Below are positions 38,099 to 46,017 of a stretch of 64,000 bases of DNA, in pieces. The notes under the pieces were generated by a model that ran no database searches, was not told the origin of the DNA, and was given only the letters and a program-made list of their open reading frames with translations. The position numbers and the translations under genes were made by a program. The number at the start of each line of letters is the position of its first letter. The first letter of the stretch is position 1. This DNA comes from Tardiphaga alba. Its GTDB lineage: Bacteria > Pseudomonadota > Alphaproteobacteria > Rhizobiales > Xanthobacteraceae. The stretch lies in NCBI RefSeq assembly GCF_018279705.1, contig NZ_CP036498.1, positions 2,993,001 through 3,057,000 of the forward strand, read 5' to 3'.

Positions 38099-38629
38099 AT
38101 GGTAGACGCTTTCCAAGGCCTCACCGATTTCGTGAGGGAGCATCAGGCATGGGCGGCCCCCATCGTCCTGCTCCTCGCATTCGGCGAGTCACTCGCATTT
38201 GTATCGCTGCTCATCCCGGCCTGGGGAGCGCTGATCGCCATCGGTGCGCTGGTGGCCGCCAGCGATCTCAGCGTTTGGCCCGTGCTGATCGCCGGCGCGA
38301 TCGGCGCGGCCTTGGGCGACTGGCTGTCCTACTGGGTTGGACACAGATACAAGGAGCGCGTCGCGCAGATGTGGCCACTGTCGAAATTCCCTAACCTGCT
38401 GCCGCGCGGCGAGGCATTCATCAAGAAATGGGGCGTGCCGAGCGTCTTCATCGGCCGCTTTTCCGGCCCGCTGCGCGCCTCGGTGCCGCTCGTCGCCGGC
38501 ATTTTCGAGATGCCCTATTGGCGTTTCCAGCTCGCAAACTTCTCCTCCGCCTTTGTCTGGTCGGCCGTGCTCATCATGTGCGGCGATGCGCTCTCGGTCG
38601 CGACCGAATGGGCGCTGAAGCTCAAATAG
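38099..38629 (+). CDS. DedA-family membrane protein
   Basis: A 176-residue SNARE-associated/DedA (VTT) protein with several hydrophobic helices. Family marks: GESLAFVSLLIPAWGALIAI, the GAALGDWLSYWVGHRYKERV block, RFSGPLRASVPLVAGIF, and the end FSSAFVWSAVLI. DedA proteins are thought to be lipid transporters such as undecaprenyl phosphate flippases. It starts 60 bases after the TPR-caspase gene. No partner gene is obvious. Confidence 0.93.
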   Translation: MVDAFQGLTDFVREHQAWAAPIVLLLAFGESLAFVSLLIPAWGALIAIGALVAASDLSVWPVLIAGAIGAALGDWLSYWVGHRYKERVAQMWPLSKFPNLLPRGEAFIKKWGVPSVFIGRFSGPLRASVPLVAGIFEMPYWRFQLANFSSAFVWSAVLIMCGDALSVATEWALKLK

Positions 38630-38771
38630 TCCCGCTGGAATAACTCGATCCTGCAGGTGTTGAACCCGCGCATGGCGATCTGTCGTCTCGCGGAACTGTC
38701 AAACCGCTGATAAAGATCGCTGCGACATTTGCCCGGCATCATGCTGGTCAGTTTCACTGGAGGGATGGACC

Positions 38772-39758
38772 ATGGACTTGTCACGTCGTCAGGCTCTCAC
38801 CGGCGCTGCTGCGCTCGCAGCAACCCCGCTTGTTTCCGCAATTCCCGCCAAGGCCGCTGCGCCGCTTGCCGACAAGCAGGCGCCGAGCTTCTATCGCTAC
38901 AAGGTTGGCGATGCCCAGGTGAATGTCATCTCCGATGGCGCCAACACCTTTCCGCTCGCCGATACGTTCGTCCTCAATGCCAAGAAGGACGAGGTCAATG
39001 CGCAGCTGGAAAAGTCCTTCCTGCCGAAGGACAAGATGACCATCCATTTCGCGCCGCTGGTCATCAACACCGGCGGCAAGCTGGTGGTGATCGACACCGG
39101 CAACGGCCCTGGCGCTTTCGCCGCCACCAAGGGCAATGTCGGCCAGTTCGCCAGCAACATGGCCGCCGCCGGCATCGATGCCAAGAATGTCGATATGGTC
39201 GTGATCTCGCATTTCCATGGCGACCACGTGAACGGCCTTCTCGCTGCCGATGGCACGCCGGCTTTCCCGAATGCCGAAGTGCTCGTTCCGGCCGCCGAGT
39301 GGAAATACTGGAACGATGATGGCGAAATGGCCAAGGCTGCGAATGATCGGATGAAGGGCCTGTTCGCCAGCAACCGCAAACTCTTCAATGATGGCCTGAA
39401 GAAGAAGGTCACGCCCTATGAGTGGGGCAAGGATATCGCGCCGGGCCTGCTGGCAGTAGAAGCTGCCGGCCACACACCGGGCCACACCTCGTTCATCCTC
39501 TCGTCCGGCAGCGACAAGCTGTTCATCCAGTCCGACATCACCAATCAGCCGGCGCTGTTCGCAGCCAATCCCGGCTGGCATCTGATGTTCGACCAGGACC
39601 CGGCCCAGGCCGAGGCCACCCGCCGCAAGGTCTATGACATGCTGGTGGCCGAGAAGATGCGCGTGCAGGGCTTCCACTATCCATTCCCGGCCAATGGCCA
39701 CGTGGTCAAGGACGGCAGCGGCTATCGCATCGTCCCGGCGCCGTGGAGCCCGGTGTAA
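38772..39758 (+). CDS. Exported metallo-beta-lactamase-fold hydrolase
   Basis: A 328-residue MBL-fold protein with an N-terminal Tat-type signal (SRRQALTGAAALAATPLVSA). Zinc motif HFHGDH at residues 147-152 is followed by the region GHTPGHTS at about 233-240 and a late histidine in FHYPFPANGH, so the two-metal site looks complete. It could be a lactonase or hydrolase of an unknown ester in the periplasm. ATG 38772 follows GGAGGGA. Confidence 0.92.
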   Translation: MDLSRRQALTGAAALAATPLVSAIPAKAAAPLADKQAPSFYRYKVGDAQVNVISDGANTFPLADTFVLNAKKDEVNAQLEKSFLPKDKMTIHFAPLVINTGGKLVVIDTGNGPGAFAATKGNVGQFASNMAAAGIDAKNVDMVVISHFHGDHVNGLLAADGTPAFPNAEVLVPAAEWKYWNDDGEMAKAANDRMKGLFASNRKLFNDGLKKKVTPYEWGKDIAPGLLAVEAAGHTPGHTSFILSSGSDKLFIQSDITNQPALFAANPGWHLMFDQDPAQAEATRRKVYDMLVAEKMRVQGFHYPFPANGHVVKDGSGYRIVPAPWSPV

Positions 39759-39773
39759 GTTACTAAGCCTGCC

Positions 39774-39861
39774 GTAGGGCGGATGAGGCGGAGCCGTAAT
39801 CCGCCGCGGAGTTTCAGCTTTGAGCTCGGCCGGCGGATTACGCTGCGCTGATCCGCCCTAC
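39774..39861. repeat. Dispersed palindromic repeat, family A variant
   Basis: GTAGGGCGGATGAGGCGGAG at the left, CTGCGCTGATCCGCCCTAC at the right. Same gtag...ctac layout as family A but different sequence. Confidence 0.75.
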
Positions 39862-39887
39862 GATCCAAACAAACAACCTTGACGTTT

Positions 39888-39917
39888 CATGGCCGCGGCT
39901 TTATGTCCGCGGCCATG
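39888..39917. repeat. Perfect inverted repeat with 11-base arms
   Basis: CATGGCCGCGG and CCGCGGCCATG are exact reverse complements around an 8-base loop (CTTTATGT). No T-run follows. Confidence 0.7.
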
Positions 39918-40083
39918 ATCCATTTCGTGACCAGCGCCATCGCCCGCCGTCGCCGCATTCCCGCGGCAGCAGGCGCTAGTCTCTAAGGATCGCCTCACTG
40001 CCGCCGGATACGGTCCGCGGCAGTCTTTTCCCTCACAGCAGCGCGATCGATCCGGCGGCCTTCAACCCAGAAGGAGCCTGACA

Positions 40084-40770
40084 ATGTATACCCCGCCGAG
40101 ATTCCAGACCGATCGCAGCGACGCTTTGGCGTTTGCGGATGCGCGTGGCTTTGGAACGGTGTGCGCCTTTGACGGCCGCAAGCCGATAGCCTCGGCGGTG
40201 CCGTTCTATCTCGAATACGGCAACGACGGCACGCCGCATCTGGCTTTCCATCTCGCGCGGCAGAACCCGCTTCTAAAGCACGCCGACGGTGTGACGTCGT
40301 GGACCATGGCGGTGCTCGGAGCCGACGCTTATGTCTCGCCCGACTGGTATGTCTCGCCGGATCAGGTCGGCACCTGGCTCTATCAGGCGGTGCATCTGAC
40401 AGGGCCTGTGCGGCTTCTGCCCGAGCGCGAACTCGGCGCGCATCTTGACGCGCTGAGCGCGAGGTTCGAAAGCTGGCTCGCACCGAAGCCACCCTGGACC
40501 TCCGCCAAGATGGCCAGGGGGCGGCTCGAAGCGATGCGGAAGGCGATCGTCGGCGTGGTGATGGCCGTGGATGAAGTCGAGGGGAGCTTCAAGCTCAACC
40601 AGCACAAGTCCGATGCCGATCATCTGGCTGTCATGAGCGCGCTGGCCATGCGGCCAGAGCCGGACGCCATTGAGATTTCGGACGCGATGCGCAAATTACG
40701 GCCGCATTTGTTTGCGGAAGAGACGTCACATTTGGCTGCTATGGCCGAGGCGGAAGGATTTATGGGATGA
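40084..40770 (+). CDS. FMN-binding negative regulator-like protein (PaiB family)
   Basis: A 228-residue protein of the PaiB/flavin-reductase-like split-barrel family. Marks: MYTPPRFQTDRSDALAFADA, SAVPFYLEY, HLARQNPLL, VLGADAYVSPDWY and a C-terminal KLNQHKSDADHLAV. These proteins bind FMN; a regulatory role is known for B. subtilis PaiB but not here. AGAAGGA precedes ATG 40084. It overlaps argC by ATGA, suggesting translational coupling. Confidence 0.9.
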   Translation: MYTPPRFQTDRSDALAFADARGFGTVCAFDGRKPIASAVPFYLEYGNDGTPHLAFHLARQNPLLKHADGVTSWTMAVLGADAYVSPDWYVSPDQVGTWLYQAVHLTGPVRLLPERELGAHLDALSARFESWLAPKPPWTSAKMARGRLEAMRKAIVGVVMAVDEVEGSFKLNQHKSDADHLAVMSALAMRPEPDAIEISDAMRKLRPHLFAEETSHLAAMAEAEGFMG

Positions 40771-41825
40771 GCAACAAGAAGAAAATCGCCATTTTGGGCG
40801 CCTCTGGCTACACCGGCGCCGAACTGGTCCGGCTGCTGCTGCGCCACCCGAAGGTCGAGCTGACGATCCTCACTGCCGACCGGCGCGCCGGCCAGCAGAT
40901 GGGCGACGTGTTTCCGCAATTCGCGCCTTATGAGCTGCCCACGCTGGTGACCATCGACAGCGTCGATTGGACCACCGCCGGCATCGACCTCGTGTTCTGC
41001 GCGCTGCCGCATGCGACCACGCAGAAGGTGCTGCAGGACGTTCTCGCCAAGGCGCCGGAGACCAAGGTCGTCGATCTCTCCGCCGACTTCCGGCTCAGCG
41101 ATCCCGCGGCCTATGCCAAGTGGTACGGCCACGAGCATCATGCGCTGGAGCTGCAGAAGGAAGCCGTCTACGGCCTCGTCGAAGTCTATCGGCGCGACAT
41201 CAAGAAGGCGCGGCTCGTCGCCAATCCCGGCTGCTACACATCCTGTGCGCAGCTGCCGCTGGTACCGCTGATCAAGGCCAAGGCCATCGAGACCGACGAG
41301 ATCGTCATCGACGCCAAGTCGGGCATGACCGGCGCCGGCCGCGCCGCCAAGGAAGAGATGCTGTTCTCGGAAGTGTCCGACGGCTTCAACGCCTATGGCG
41401 TTGGCAAGCACCGGCACATGGCCGAGCTCGACGAGCAGTTCTCCAAGGCCGCCGGCAAGGAAGTAATCGTGACGTTCACGCCGCATCTGCTTCCGCAGAA
41501 CCGCGGCATCCTCTCCACGATCTATGTGCGCGGCCGGCGCGGCAAGACTGCCGAGGAGCTGCACGAGATCCTGGTGAAGCAGTATGAGAAGGAGCCGTTC
41601 GTTTACGTGCTGCCATTCGGCAAGACGCCGCACACGCGGCATGTCCGCGGCTCCAACATGACCTTCATCGGCGTCGCCGCGGATCGTATCCCGGGCCGCG
41701 CGATCATCGTCTCGACCCTCGACAACCTCACCAAGGGCGCGTCGGGGCAGGCGGTTCAGAACATGAACCTGGTGCTGGGCTTTGCGGAAACGCTCGGCAT
41801 CGATCAGCCGGCGATGTTCCCGTAA
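40767..41825 (+). CDS. argC: N-acetyl-gamma-glutamyl-phosphate reductase
   Basis: A 352-residue enzyme of arginine synthesis that reduces N-acetylglutamyl-5-phosphate to the semialdehyde. The NADP Rossmann motif is ILGASGYTGAELVRLL; the catalytic cysteine is in VANPGCYTSCAQLPL; a late NLTKGASGQAVQNMNLV signature and an active-site histidine in TPHLLPQNRGIL are present. Long-form (about 350 residues). Its start overlaps the preceding FMN protein. Confidence 0.97.
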   Translation: MSNKKKIAILGASGYTGAELVRLLLRHPKVELTILTADRRAGQQMGDVFPQFAPYELPTLVTIDSVDWTTAGIDLVFCALPHATTQKVLQDVLAKAPETKVVDLSADFRLSDPAAYAKWYGHEHHALELQKEAVYGLVEVYRRDIKKARLVANPGCYTSCAQLPLVPLIKAKAIETDEIVIDAKSGMTGAGRAAKEEMLFSEVSDGFNAYGVGKHRHMAELDEQFSKAAGKEVIVTFTPHLLPQNRGILSTIYVRGRRGKTAEELHEILVKQYEKEPFVYVLPFGKTPHTRHVRGSNMTFIGVAADRIPGRAIIVSTLDNLTKGASGQAVQNMNLVLGFAETLGIDQPAMFP

Positions 41826-41831
41826 CTCCGT

Positions 41832-41942
41832 CCCTCATGGTGAGGAGGCGCGTAGCGCCGTCTCGAACCATGAGCTAGCCTGGCGAGTAGTGTGCCGCCA
41901 TCCTTCGAGACGCGCGCAAGGGCGCGCTCCTCAGGATGAGGG
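41832..41942. repeat. Dispersed double-hairpin repeat, family B copy 2
   Basis: TCATGGTGAGGAGGCGCGTA at the left and GCGCGCTCCTCAGGATGAGG at the right, same layout as the copy between sufB and sufC. Here it lies just after argC. Confidence 0.85.
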
Positions 41943-41963
41943 CAGAGTGAGGCTGCACAAACA

Positions 41964-41997
41964 AAACGGCCCGGATTTCGATCCGGGCCGTTTCTTT
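41964..41997. terminator. Terminator with 13-bp stem and TTCG loop, after argC
   Basis: AAACGGCCCGGAT (41964-41976), loop TTCG, ATCCGGGCCGTTT (41981-41993), then CTTT. It can serve argC on the plus strand and the GNAT gene on the minus strand. A twin with the same stem lies at 42644. Confidence 0.88.
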
Positions 41998-42012
41998 ATT
42001 GACGCTGTCCGT

Positions 42013-42537
42013 TCACAGATCTCGCATCATCACGATCGACGTTTGCCTGAATTCGTGTCGTTCGAAGAAATGATGCGCGCGGTGATTATCGACGCCACTC
42101 TCCAGGAAGAAGCGGGTGACGCCAAGCGTGCGGCATTGCTCGGCGAGCCAGTCGAACAGGGCGCTACCGAGCCCTTGACCGCGCACGGACGGCGAAAACA
42201 ACAAATCGTGGATGGTGGCGAACGGACGTTCCGGATTGAGCCGGGAGATCTCGACCAGAGCAAATCCCACAATGACGCCGCCCTGTGTCGCAGTTGCCAG
42301 CATCGTCTCGTCGCTGGACGCATTCGACAGCAGGCCATTGATGTATGTCCGCGCCTTGGTCGCGCGATCCGGCGACCAGCGACCGATGTCGTCAGCCACG
42401 CCGTATTGCAGCTCCGAATGGGAGATGTAAGCGGGATCGTCATAGGCCAGCAGGATACCGAGAACGGCGTCGGTTGCGGTCGTGTCATGGCACCAGGCGA
42501 ATTGTACCGGATGCGTCGGAGATGGTTCGGAAGACAT
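42013..42537 (-). CDS. GNAT-family N-acetyltransferase
   Basis: A 174-residue acetyltransferase. The acetyl-CoA pyrophosphate-binding loop is SVRGQGLGSALFDWL (motif R/QxxGxG/A), and the end carries DNHRAHHFFERHEF. ATG 42537 is chosen because AGGACGACA lies upstream and the extension to 42639 is low in structure. Substrate unknown; GNATs can act on amines, antibiotics or protein N-termini. Confidence 0.88.
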   Translation of the reverse strand: MSSEPSPTHPVQFAWCHDTTATDAVLGILLAYDDPAYISHSELQYGVADDIGRWSPDRATKARTYINGLLSNASSDETMLATATQGGVIVGFALVEISRLNPERPFATIHDLLFSPSVRGQGLGSALFDWLAEQCRTLGVTRFFLESGVDNHRAHHFFERHEFRQTSIVMMRDL

Positions 42538-42641
42538 TGTCGTCCTGTCGGCTGAAACGGATGCGCGTTGGATCATGCGCGTCGCTATCCATACCAATTG
42601 CCGGATCGATCGTGGCGCGACAAATGAGCTGCGCACCAAAA

Positions 42642-42677
42642 CAAAACGGCCCGGATTTTCATCCGGGCCGTTTCGTT
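42642..42677. terminator. Terminator after glnII, twin of the one after argC
   Basis: AAACGGCCCGGAT (42644-42656), loop TTTC (GAAA on the minus strand), ATCCGGGCCGTTT (42661-42673). On the minus strand the stem is followed by TGTTTTG, ending glnII transcription. Confidence 0.85.
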
Positions 42678-42695
42678 TGTCAGGTCAGGCGTTGC

Positions 42696-43730
42696 TTACG
42701 CGACGGCCTTCTTTTCGGTCGCGACTTCGGAGATCGTCTTCAAAATCTGCGAAGCGATCTGGTAGGGGCAGCCCTGCGAGTTCGGGCGGCGATCTTCCAG
42801 ATAGCCCTTATAGTCGTTCTTGACGAACGAGTGCGGCACGCGGATCGAGGCGCCGCGGTCGGCAACGCCGTAGGAGAACTTGTTCCACGGCGCGGTCTCG
42901 TGCTTGCCGGTCAGGCGCATGTGGTTGTCCGGACCATAGACATTGATGTGGTCCATCAGGTTCTTGTCGAACTGGGCCATCAGAGCTTCGAAGTAAGCCT
43001 TGCCGCCGACAGTGCGCATATATTCGGTCGAGAAGTTGGCGTGCATGCCCGAGCCGTTCCAGTCGGTGTCGCCGAGCGGCTTGCAGTGGAATTCGATATC
43101 GATGCCGTACTTTTCCGTCAGACGGAGCAGCAGGTAGCGAGCGATCCACATTTCGTCGGCGGCGCGCTTGGAGCCCTTGCCGAAGATCTGGAATTCCCAC
43201 TGGCCCTTGGCCACTTCGGCATTGATGCCTTCGTGGTTGATGCCGGCGGCGAGGCAGAGGTCGAGATGCTCTTCGACGATTTCACGGGCGACCGAGCCGA
43301 CATTCTTGTAGCCGACGCCGGTGTAGTAGGGGCCCTGCGGAGCCGGATAGCCTTCCGACGGGAAGCCGAGCGGACGGCCGTTCTCGTAGAAGAAGTATTC
43401 CTGCTCGAAGCCGAACCATGCGCCTGCGTCGTCGAGAATGGTGGCGCGGTGGTTGGACACGTGCGGGGTGACGCCATCGGGCATCATGACTTCGCACATC
43501 ACCAGCACGCCATTGACGCGGGCAGCATCCGGGAACACGGCGACTGGCTTCAGCACGCAATCCGACGAACGGCCTTCAGCCTGCTCGGTGGATGAACCGT
43601 CGAAGCCCCACAGGGGCAGCTGCTCAAGCGTCGGGAACGCGTCGAATTCCTTGATCTGGGTCTTGCCGCGCAGGTTCTGGGCGGGGGTGTAGCCATCGAG
43701 CCAGATATACTCGAGCTTAAACTTGGTCAT
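42696..43730 (-). CDS. glnII: Type II (eukaryotic-like) glutamine synthetase
   Basis: Condenses ammonium and glutamate with ATP. A 344-residue GSII: MTKFKLEYIWLDGYTPAQNL, LPLWGFDGSSTEQAEGRSSD, QEYFFYENGRPLGFP, PYYTGVG, and the ATP loop EFQIFGKGSKRAADEMWIAR. The short GSII length excludes GlnA (about 470 residues). Known in Bradyrhizobium and Rhizobium as an extra GS, controlled by nitrogen through NtrC and sigma-54; a matching promoter is visible upstream at 43830-43847. Not expected to be adenylylated. Confidence 0.97.
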   Translation of the reverse strand: MTKFKLEYIWLDGYTPAQNLRGKTQIKEFDAFPTLEQLPLWGFDGSSTEQAEGRSSDCVLKPVAVFPDAARVNGVLVMCEVMMPDGVTPHVSNHRATILDDAGAWFGFEQEYFFYENGRPLGFPSEGYPAPQGPYYTGVGYKNVGSVAREIVEEHLDLCLAAGINHEGINAEVAKGQWEFQIFGKGSKRAADEMWIARYLLLRLTEKYGIDIEFHCKPLGDTDWNGSGMHANFSTEYMRTVGGKAYFEALMAQFDKNLMDHINVYGPDNHMRLTGKHETAPWNKFSYGVADRGASIRVPHSFVKNDYKGYLEDRRPNSQGCPYQIASQILKTISEVATEKKAVA

Positions 43731-44248
43731 TCAGGTCTCTCACGAGTTAGCGAAAGGAGTGAACCCCGGCAGGAGTAAACTCGGACATTGCCGGGATCGG
43801 ACATTCCATCCCCGGCGGCGTGTCCTTATAAGCACGTAGTATGCCAACTTGCCGCGGTGCAACGGTTTTGTGACGAGAAAATCGCCTGTGTCCCCAGAGA
43901 CGCTCCGTGACCCCGCCATCGGCCGGTCGGCGGCGGAAGAATCGGCGCAAAATTCTCGAAATTCAGCAGATTTTTGGTCGGACACCAAAATACCTCCTGC
44001 TCAATTCCGTTGCAGGGGCATTTTGAGAGGAACTTTTCTGCTTCTCAGGCGCTCATTCGGGCGATGTCAGGTCGGTAGACCGCAGCGAAAACCTGCGTGC
44101 CCAAAGCGCATACCTTTGAGTTGCGCATATTAGTGGCATTTGCCTGCTTTTTATGAGGCAGTTGGCACAAAGCGCGAGCCGGGCTGTTACACTTGCAAGC
44201 CCTGACGGCAAACCGACCCAAAAACACGTCAGGCAGGAGATCCAGGAG
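43731..44248. other. Regulatory intergenic region between glnII and the DUF2735 gene
   Basis: Divergent control region of about 520 bases. It holds the glnII sigma-54 promoter at 43830-43847, and next to it a minus-strand TGCACC at 43853-43858, a single NtrC-type half-site. I see no further gene in it. A sigma-54-like element pointing to DUF2735 has wrong spacing (see rejected). Confidence 0.6.
43830..43847 (-). promoter_or_regulatory. glnII: Candidate sigma-54 (-24/-12) promoter for glnII
   Basis: Read on the minus strand: TTGGCATACTACGTGCTT. GG and GC are 12 bases apart as the family requires, with only three mismatches to the TGGCACGN4TTGC core (A for G at the end of -24, T for C, G for T). 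The transcript would start near 43820, about 90 bases before the start codon. Sigma-54 control of rhizobial glnII is established knowledge. Confidence 0.65.
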
Positions 44249-44446
44249 ATGAGGACTACCAATCATTCCGGTCAAAACCAGCCGACTGCAACCATTTATC
44301 AGTTCCCGGTAGGCGGCCGCTCGGGCCTCAATGCGCGCCCAGGCGAGATCAAGCCGGCAGACTTCCATGACTATCCCGCCGTGGATTTCGGCTCAGGCTG
44401 GTATCACGATGAAGCCATCGCTGACGCCAGGAAGGTGGAGCATTGA
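44249..44446 (+). CDS. DUF2735 small protein
   Basis: A 65-residue protein with the DUF2735 hallmark QPTATIYQFPVGGRSGLNAR and an acidic/aromatic end (DYPAVDFGSGWYHDEAIADA). In rhizobia DUF2735 genes sit beside glnII, as here. Function unknown; it may tune GS activity, which is inference. ATG 44249 follows CAGGAG at 44242-44247 and a further GGAGATC, a good ribosome site; the frame upstream to 44153 is not needed. Confidence 0.85.
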   Translation: MRTTNHSGQNQPTATIYQFPVGGRSGLNARPGEIKPADFHDYPAVDFGSGWYHDEAIADARKVEH

Positions 44447-44470
44447 ACGCGCCGGGCGAGGTCGGAGATC

Positions 44471-44504
44471 AAGGGTCGAAACAGCGATGTTTCGGCCCTT
44501 TTTC
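44471..44504 (+). terminator. Intrinsic terminator after the DUF2735 gene
   Basis: AGGGTCGAAAC pairs with GTTTCGGCCCT around a six-base loop, then TTTTT. Confidence 0.85.
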
Positions 44505-44513
44505 GTGAGCACC

Positions 44514-45455
44514 TCACGTCCCAAAGATCGACCACCCCAGCCGCCGCGTCAGTTCTTCCAGCGCAATCCGTCCCAAGTGGGAATTGCCGTGGTGATCGAG
44601 ACCGGGCGCCCAGACCGCTATGGATGCCTTGCCGGGCGCCACCGCGATAATCCCGCCGCCGACGCCGCTCTTGCCGGGCAGGCCGACGCGGTAGGCGAAT
44701 TCGCCGGAGCCGTCATAATGACCGCACATCAGCATCAGCGCATTGATCCGGCGTGCGCGCTCGGATGAAACCACCGACAGGCCGGTGCTCGGATTGCGCC
44801 CGGAATAGGCCAGAAACCGCGTCGCCATGGCCAGCTGCCGGCATGACATGGCAATGGCGCAGTGATGGAAATAGACGCCGAGCGTGAAATCGACGGGATT
44901 GTTGATGACCCCGAACGACTTCATGTAGTTCGCCAGCGCAGTGTTGCGAAAACCGGTGCGCTTTTCCGAGGCGGCCACCGTCTCATCGATCACGATCGAA
45001 TTGTCACCGGACAGAAACTGCATGAAACGCAGGATCTCGCCGATCGCCTCGCGCGGCTGGTGGCCGGACAGGATCACATCGGTGACGGCGATGGCGCCTG
45101 CATTGATGAACGGGTTACGCGGCACGCCGCGTTCGCGCTCGAGCTGGACGATGGAGTTGAACGGGTTGCCCGAGGGTTCGCGGCCGACATGCTTCCAGAG
45201 CCGGTCGCCGACCATGCCGAGCGCCAGCGTCAGCGTGAAAACCTTCGAGATGCTCTGGATCGAGAACGGCACGTCCGCATCGCCGCCGGCGGCGATATTG
45301 CCGTCAGCGTCAACGACCACCAGCGCGAACTGGTTGGGATCGACGCCAGCGAGTTCGGGAATGTAGGTGGCGACTTCGCCGCGGTCGGGCCGCTGCGCCA
45401 TCTCCTCGGCTATTTCGGTCACGACGGTCTGGAGATCTGGCGCAGCTTTGCTCAT
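44514..45455 (-). CDS. glsA: Glutaminase A
   Basis: Hydrolyses glutamine to glutamate and ammonia. A 313-residue serine-dependent enzyme of the beta-lactamase-like glutaminase family: [17 protein letters not shown] carries the SxxK catalytic pair, [13 protein letters not shown], and [21 protein letters not shown] near the end. No signal peptide, so cytoplasmic. With GlnII it would form an opposing pair in glutamine turnover. Confidence 0.95.
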   Translation of the reverse strand: MSKAAPDLQTVVTEIAEEMAQRPDRGEVATYIPELAGVDPNQFALVVVDADGNIAAGGDADVPFSIQSISKVFTLTLALGMVGDRLWKHVGREPSGNPFNSIVQLERERGVPRNPFINAGAIAVTDVILSGHQPREAIGEILRFMQFLSGDNSIVIDETVAASEKRTGFRNTALANYMKSFGVINNPVDFTLGVYFHHCAIAMSCRQLAMATRFLAYSGRNPSTGLSVVSSERARRINALMLMCGHYDGSGEFAYRVGLPGKSGVGGGIIAVAPGKASIAVWAPGLDHHGNSHLGRIALEELTRRLGWSIFGT

Positions 45456-45479
45456 CGAGATGGACTAGCGCATCCCGCC

Positions 45480-45881
45480 TCAGACCGGAATACGCAGGAT
45501 CGCGATCGCCAGCACGGCCTGGGCGACGAAGCCGATCATGAAGGCGACGGTGCGCAGCACCGGCAGGCCGAGCGTGTAGACCACGAGATGCGCGATCCGC
45601 GACCAGAAATAGACCATGCAGGCCATCACGGTAGCGGGGGTCGAGACATCGGCGAGGTTCAGGATAATCACCAGCGGCGCGAAGATGATGAGATTCTCGA
45701 CCGCATTGTCATGGGCGAACATCATGCGGTTGGCCCATTCTGCCTGAGGCTTGTCCGCGCGCGAGGGATTGGCCATGGCGCCACCGACGCCGCGCACCAT
45801 GATGCGGTTGAGGATGTAGGGCAGCCACATCACGCCAGTGAGAATCACCGTCAGCGTCAGCCAGAACAACTCGCGTGTCAT
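45480..45881 (-). CDS. MAPEG-family membrane protein
   Basis: A 133-residue protein with four hydrophobic helices: MTRELFWLTLTVILTGVMWL, NRMMFAHDNAVENLIIFAPL then VIIL, PATVMACMVYFWSRIAHLVV, and a final AQAVLAIAILRIPV. This order and the ERxxxxHxNxxE-like RMMFAHDNAVENL motif match MAPEG (membrane-associated eicosanoid/glutathione) proteins. Bacterial substrates are unknown. It precedes glsA on the same strand. Confidence 0.88.
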   Translation of the reverse strand: MTRELFWLTLTVILTGVMWLPYILNRIMVRGVGGAMANPSRADKPQAEWANRMMFAHDNAVENLIIFAPLVIILNLADVSTPATVMACMVYFWSRIAHLVVYTLGLPVLRTVAFMIGFVAQAVLAIAILRIPV

Positions 45882-46017
45882 GGGCGGTTCCTCGAAATGT
45901 CCGCGAAAAACGCGGGAAAAAGGTCATGCAAATCGTGAGCAGGGCGGAGCAGCCATGCTCGTGGGGAAGCATAGACGGTTGGTATGACAACGCCAAGGGA
46001 AGGAGGAGGGAAGTGCG

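Larger units (their letters stand above)
39759..40083. other. Intergenic region holding a repeat and a palindrome
   Basis: No gene. It contains the repeat at 39774-39861, the palindrome at 39888-39917, and near 39999-40026 a CTGCCGC...GCGGCAG hairpin followed by TCTTTT, a weak terminator candidate about 57 bases before the next start codon. Confidence 0.5.

Noticed and set aside
44134-44148. TGGCATTTGCCTGCT before the DUF2735 gene as a sigma-54 promoter
   Set aside because: The GG-GC spacing is 11 bases, one short of the strict requirement. The nearby TGGCACAAAGCGCGAG has no GC at the right place either.
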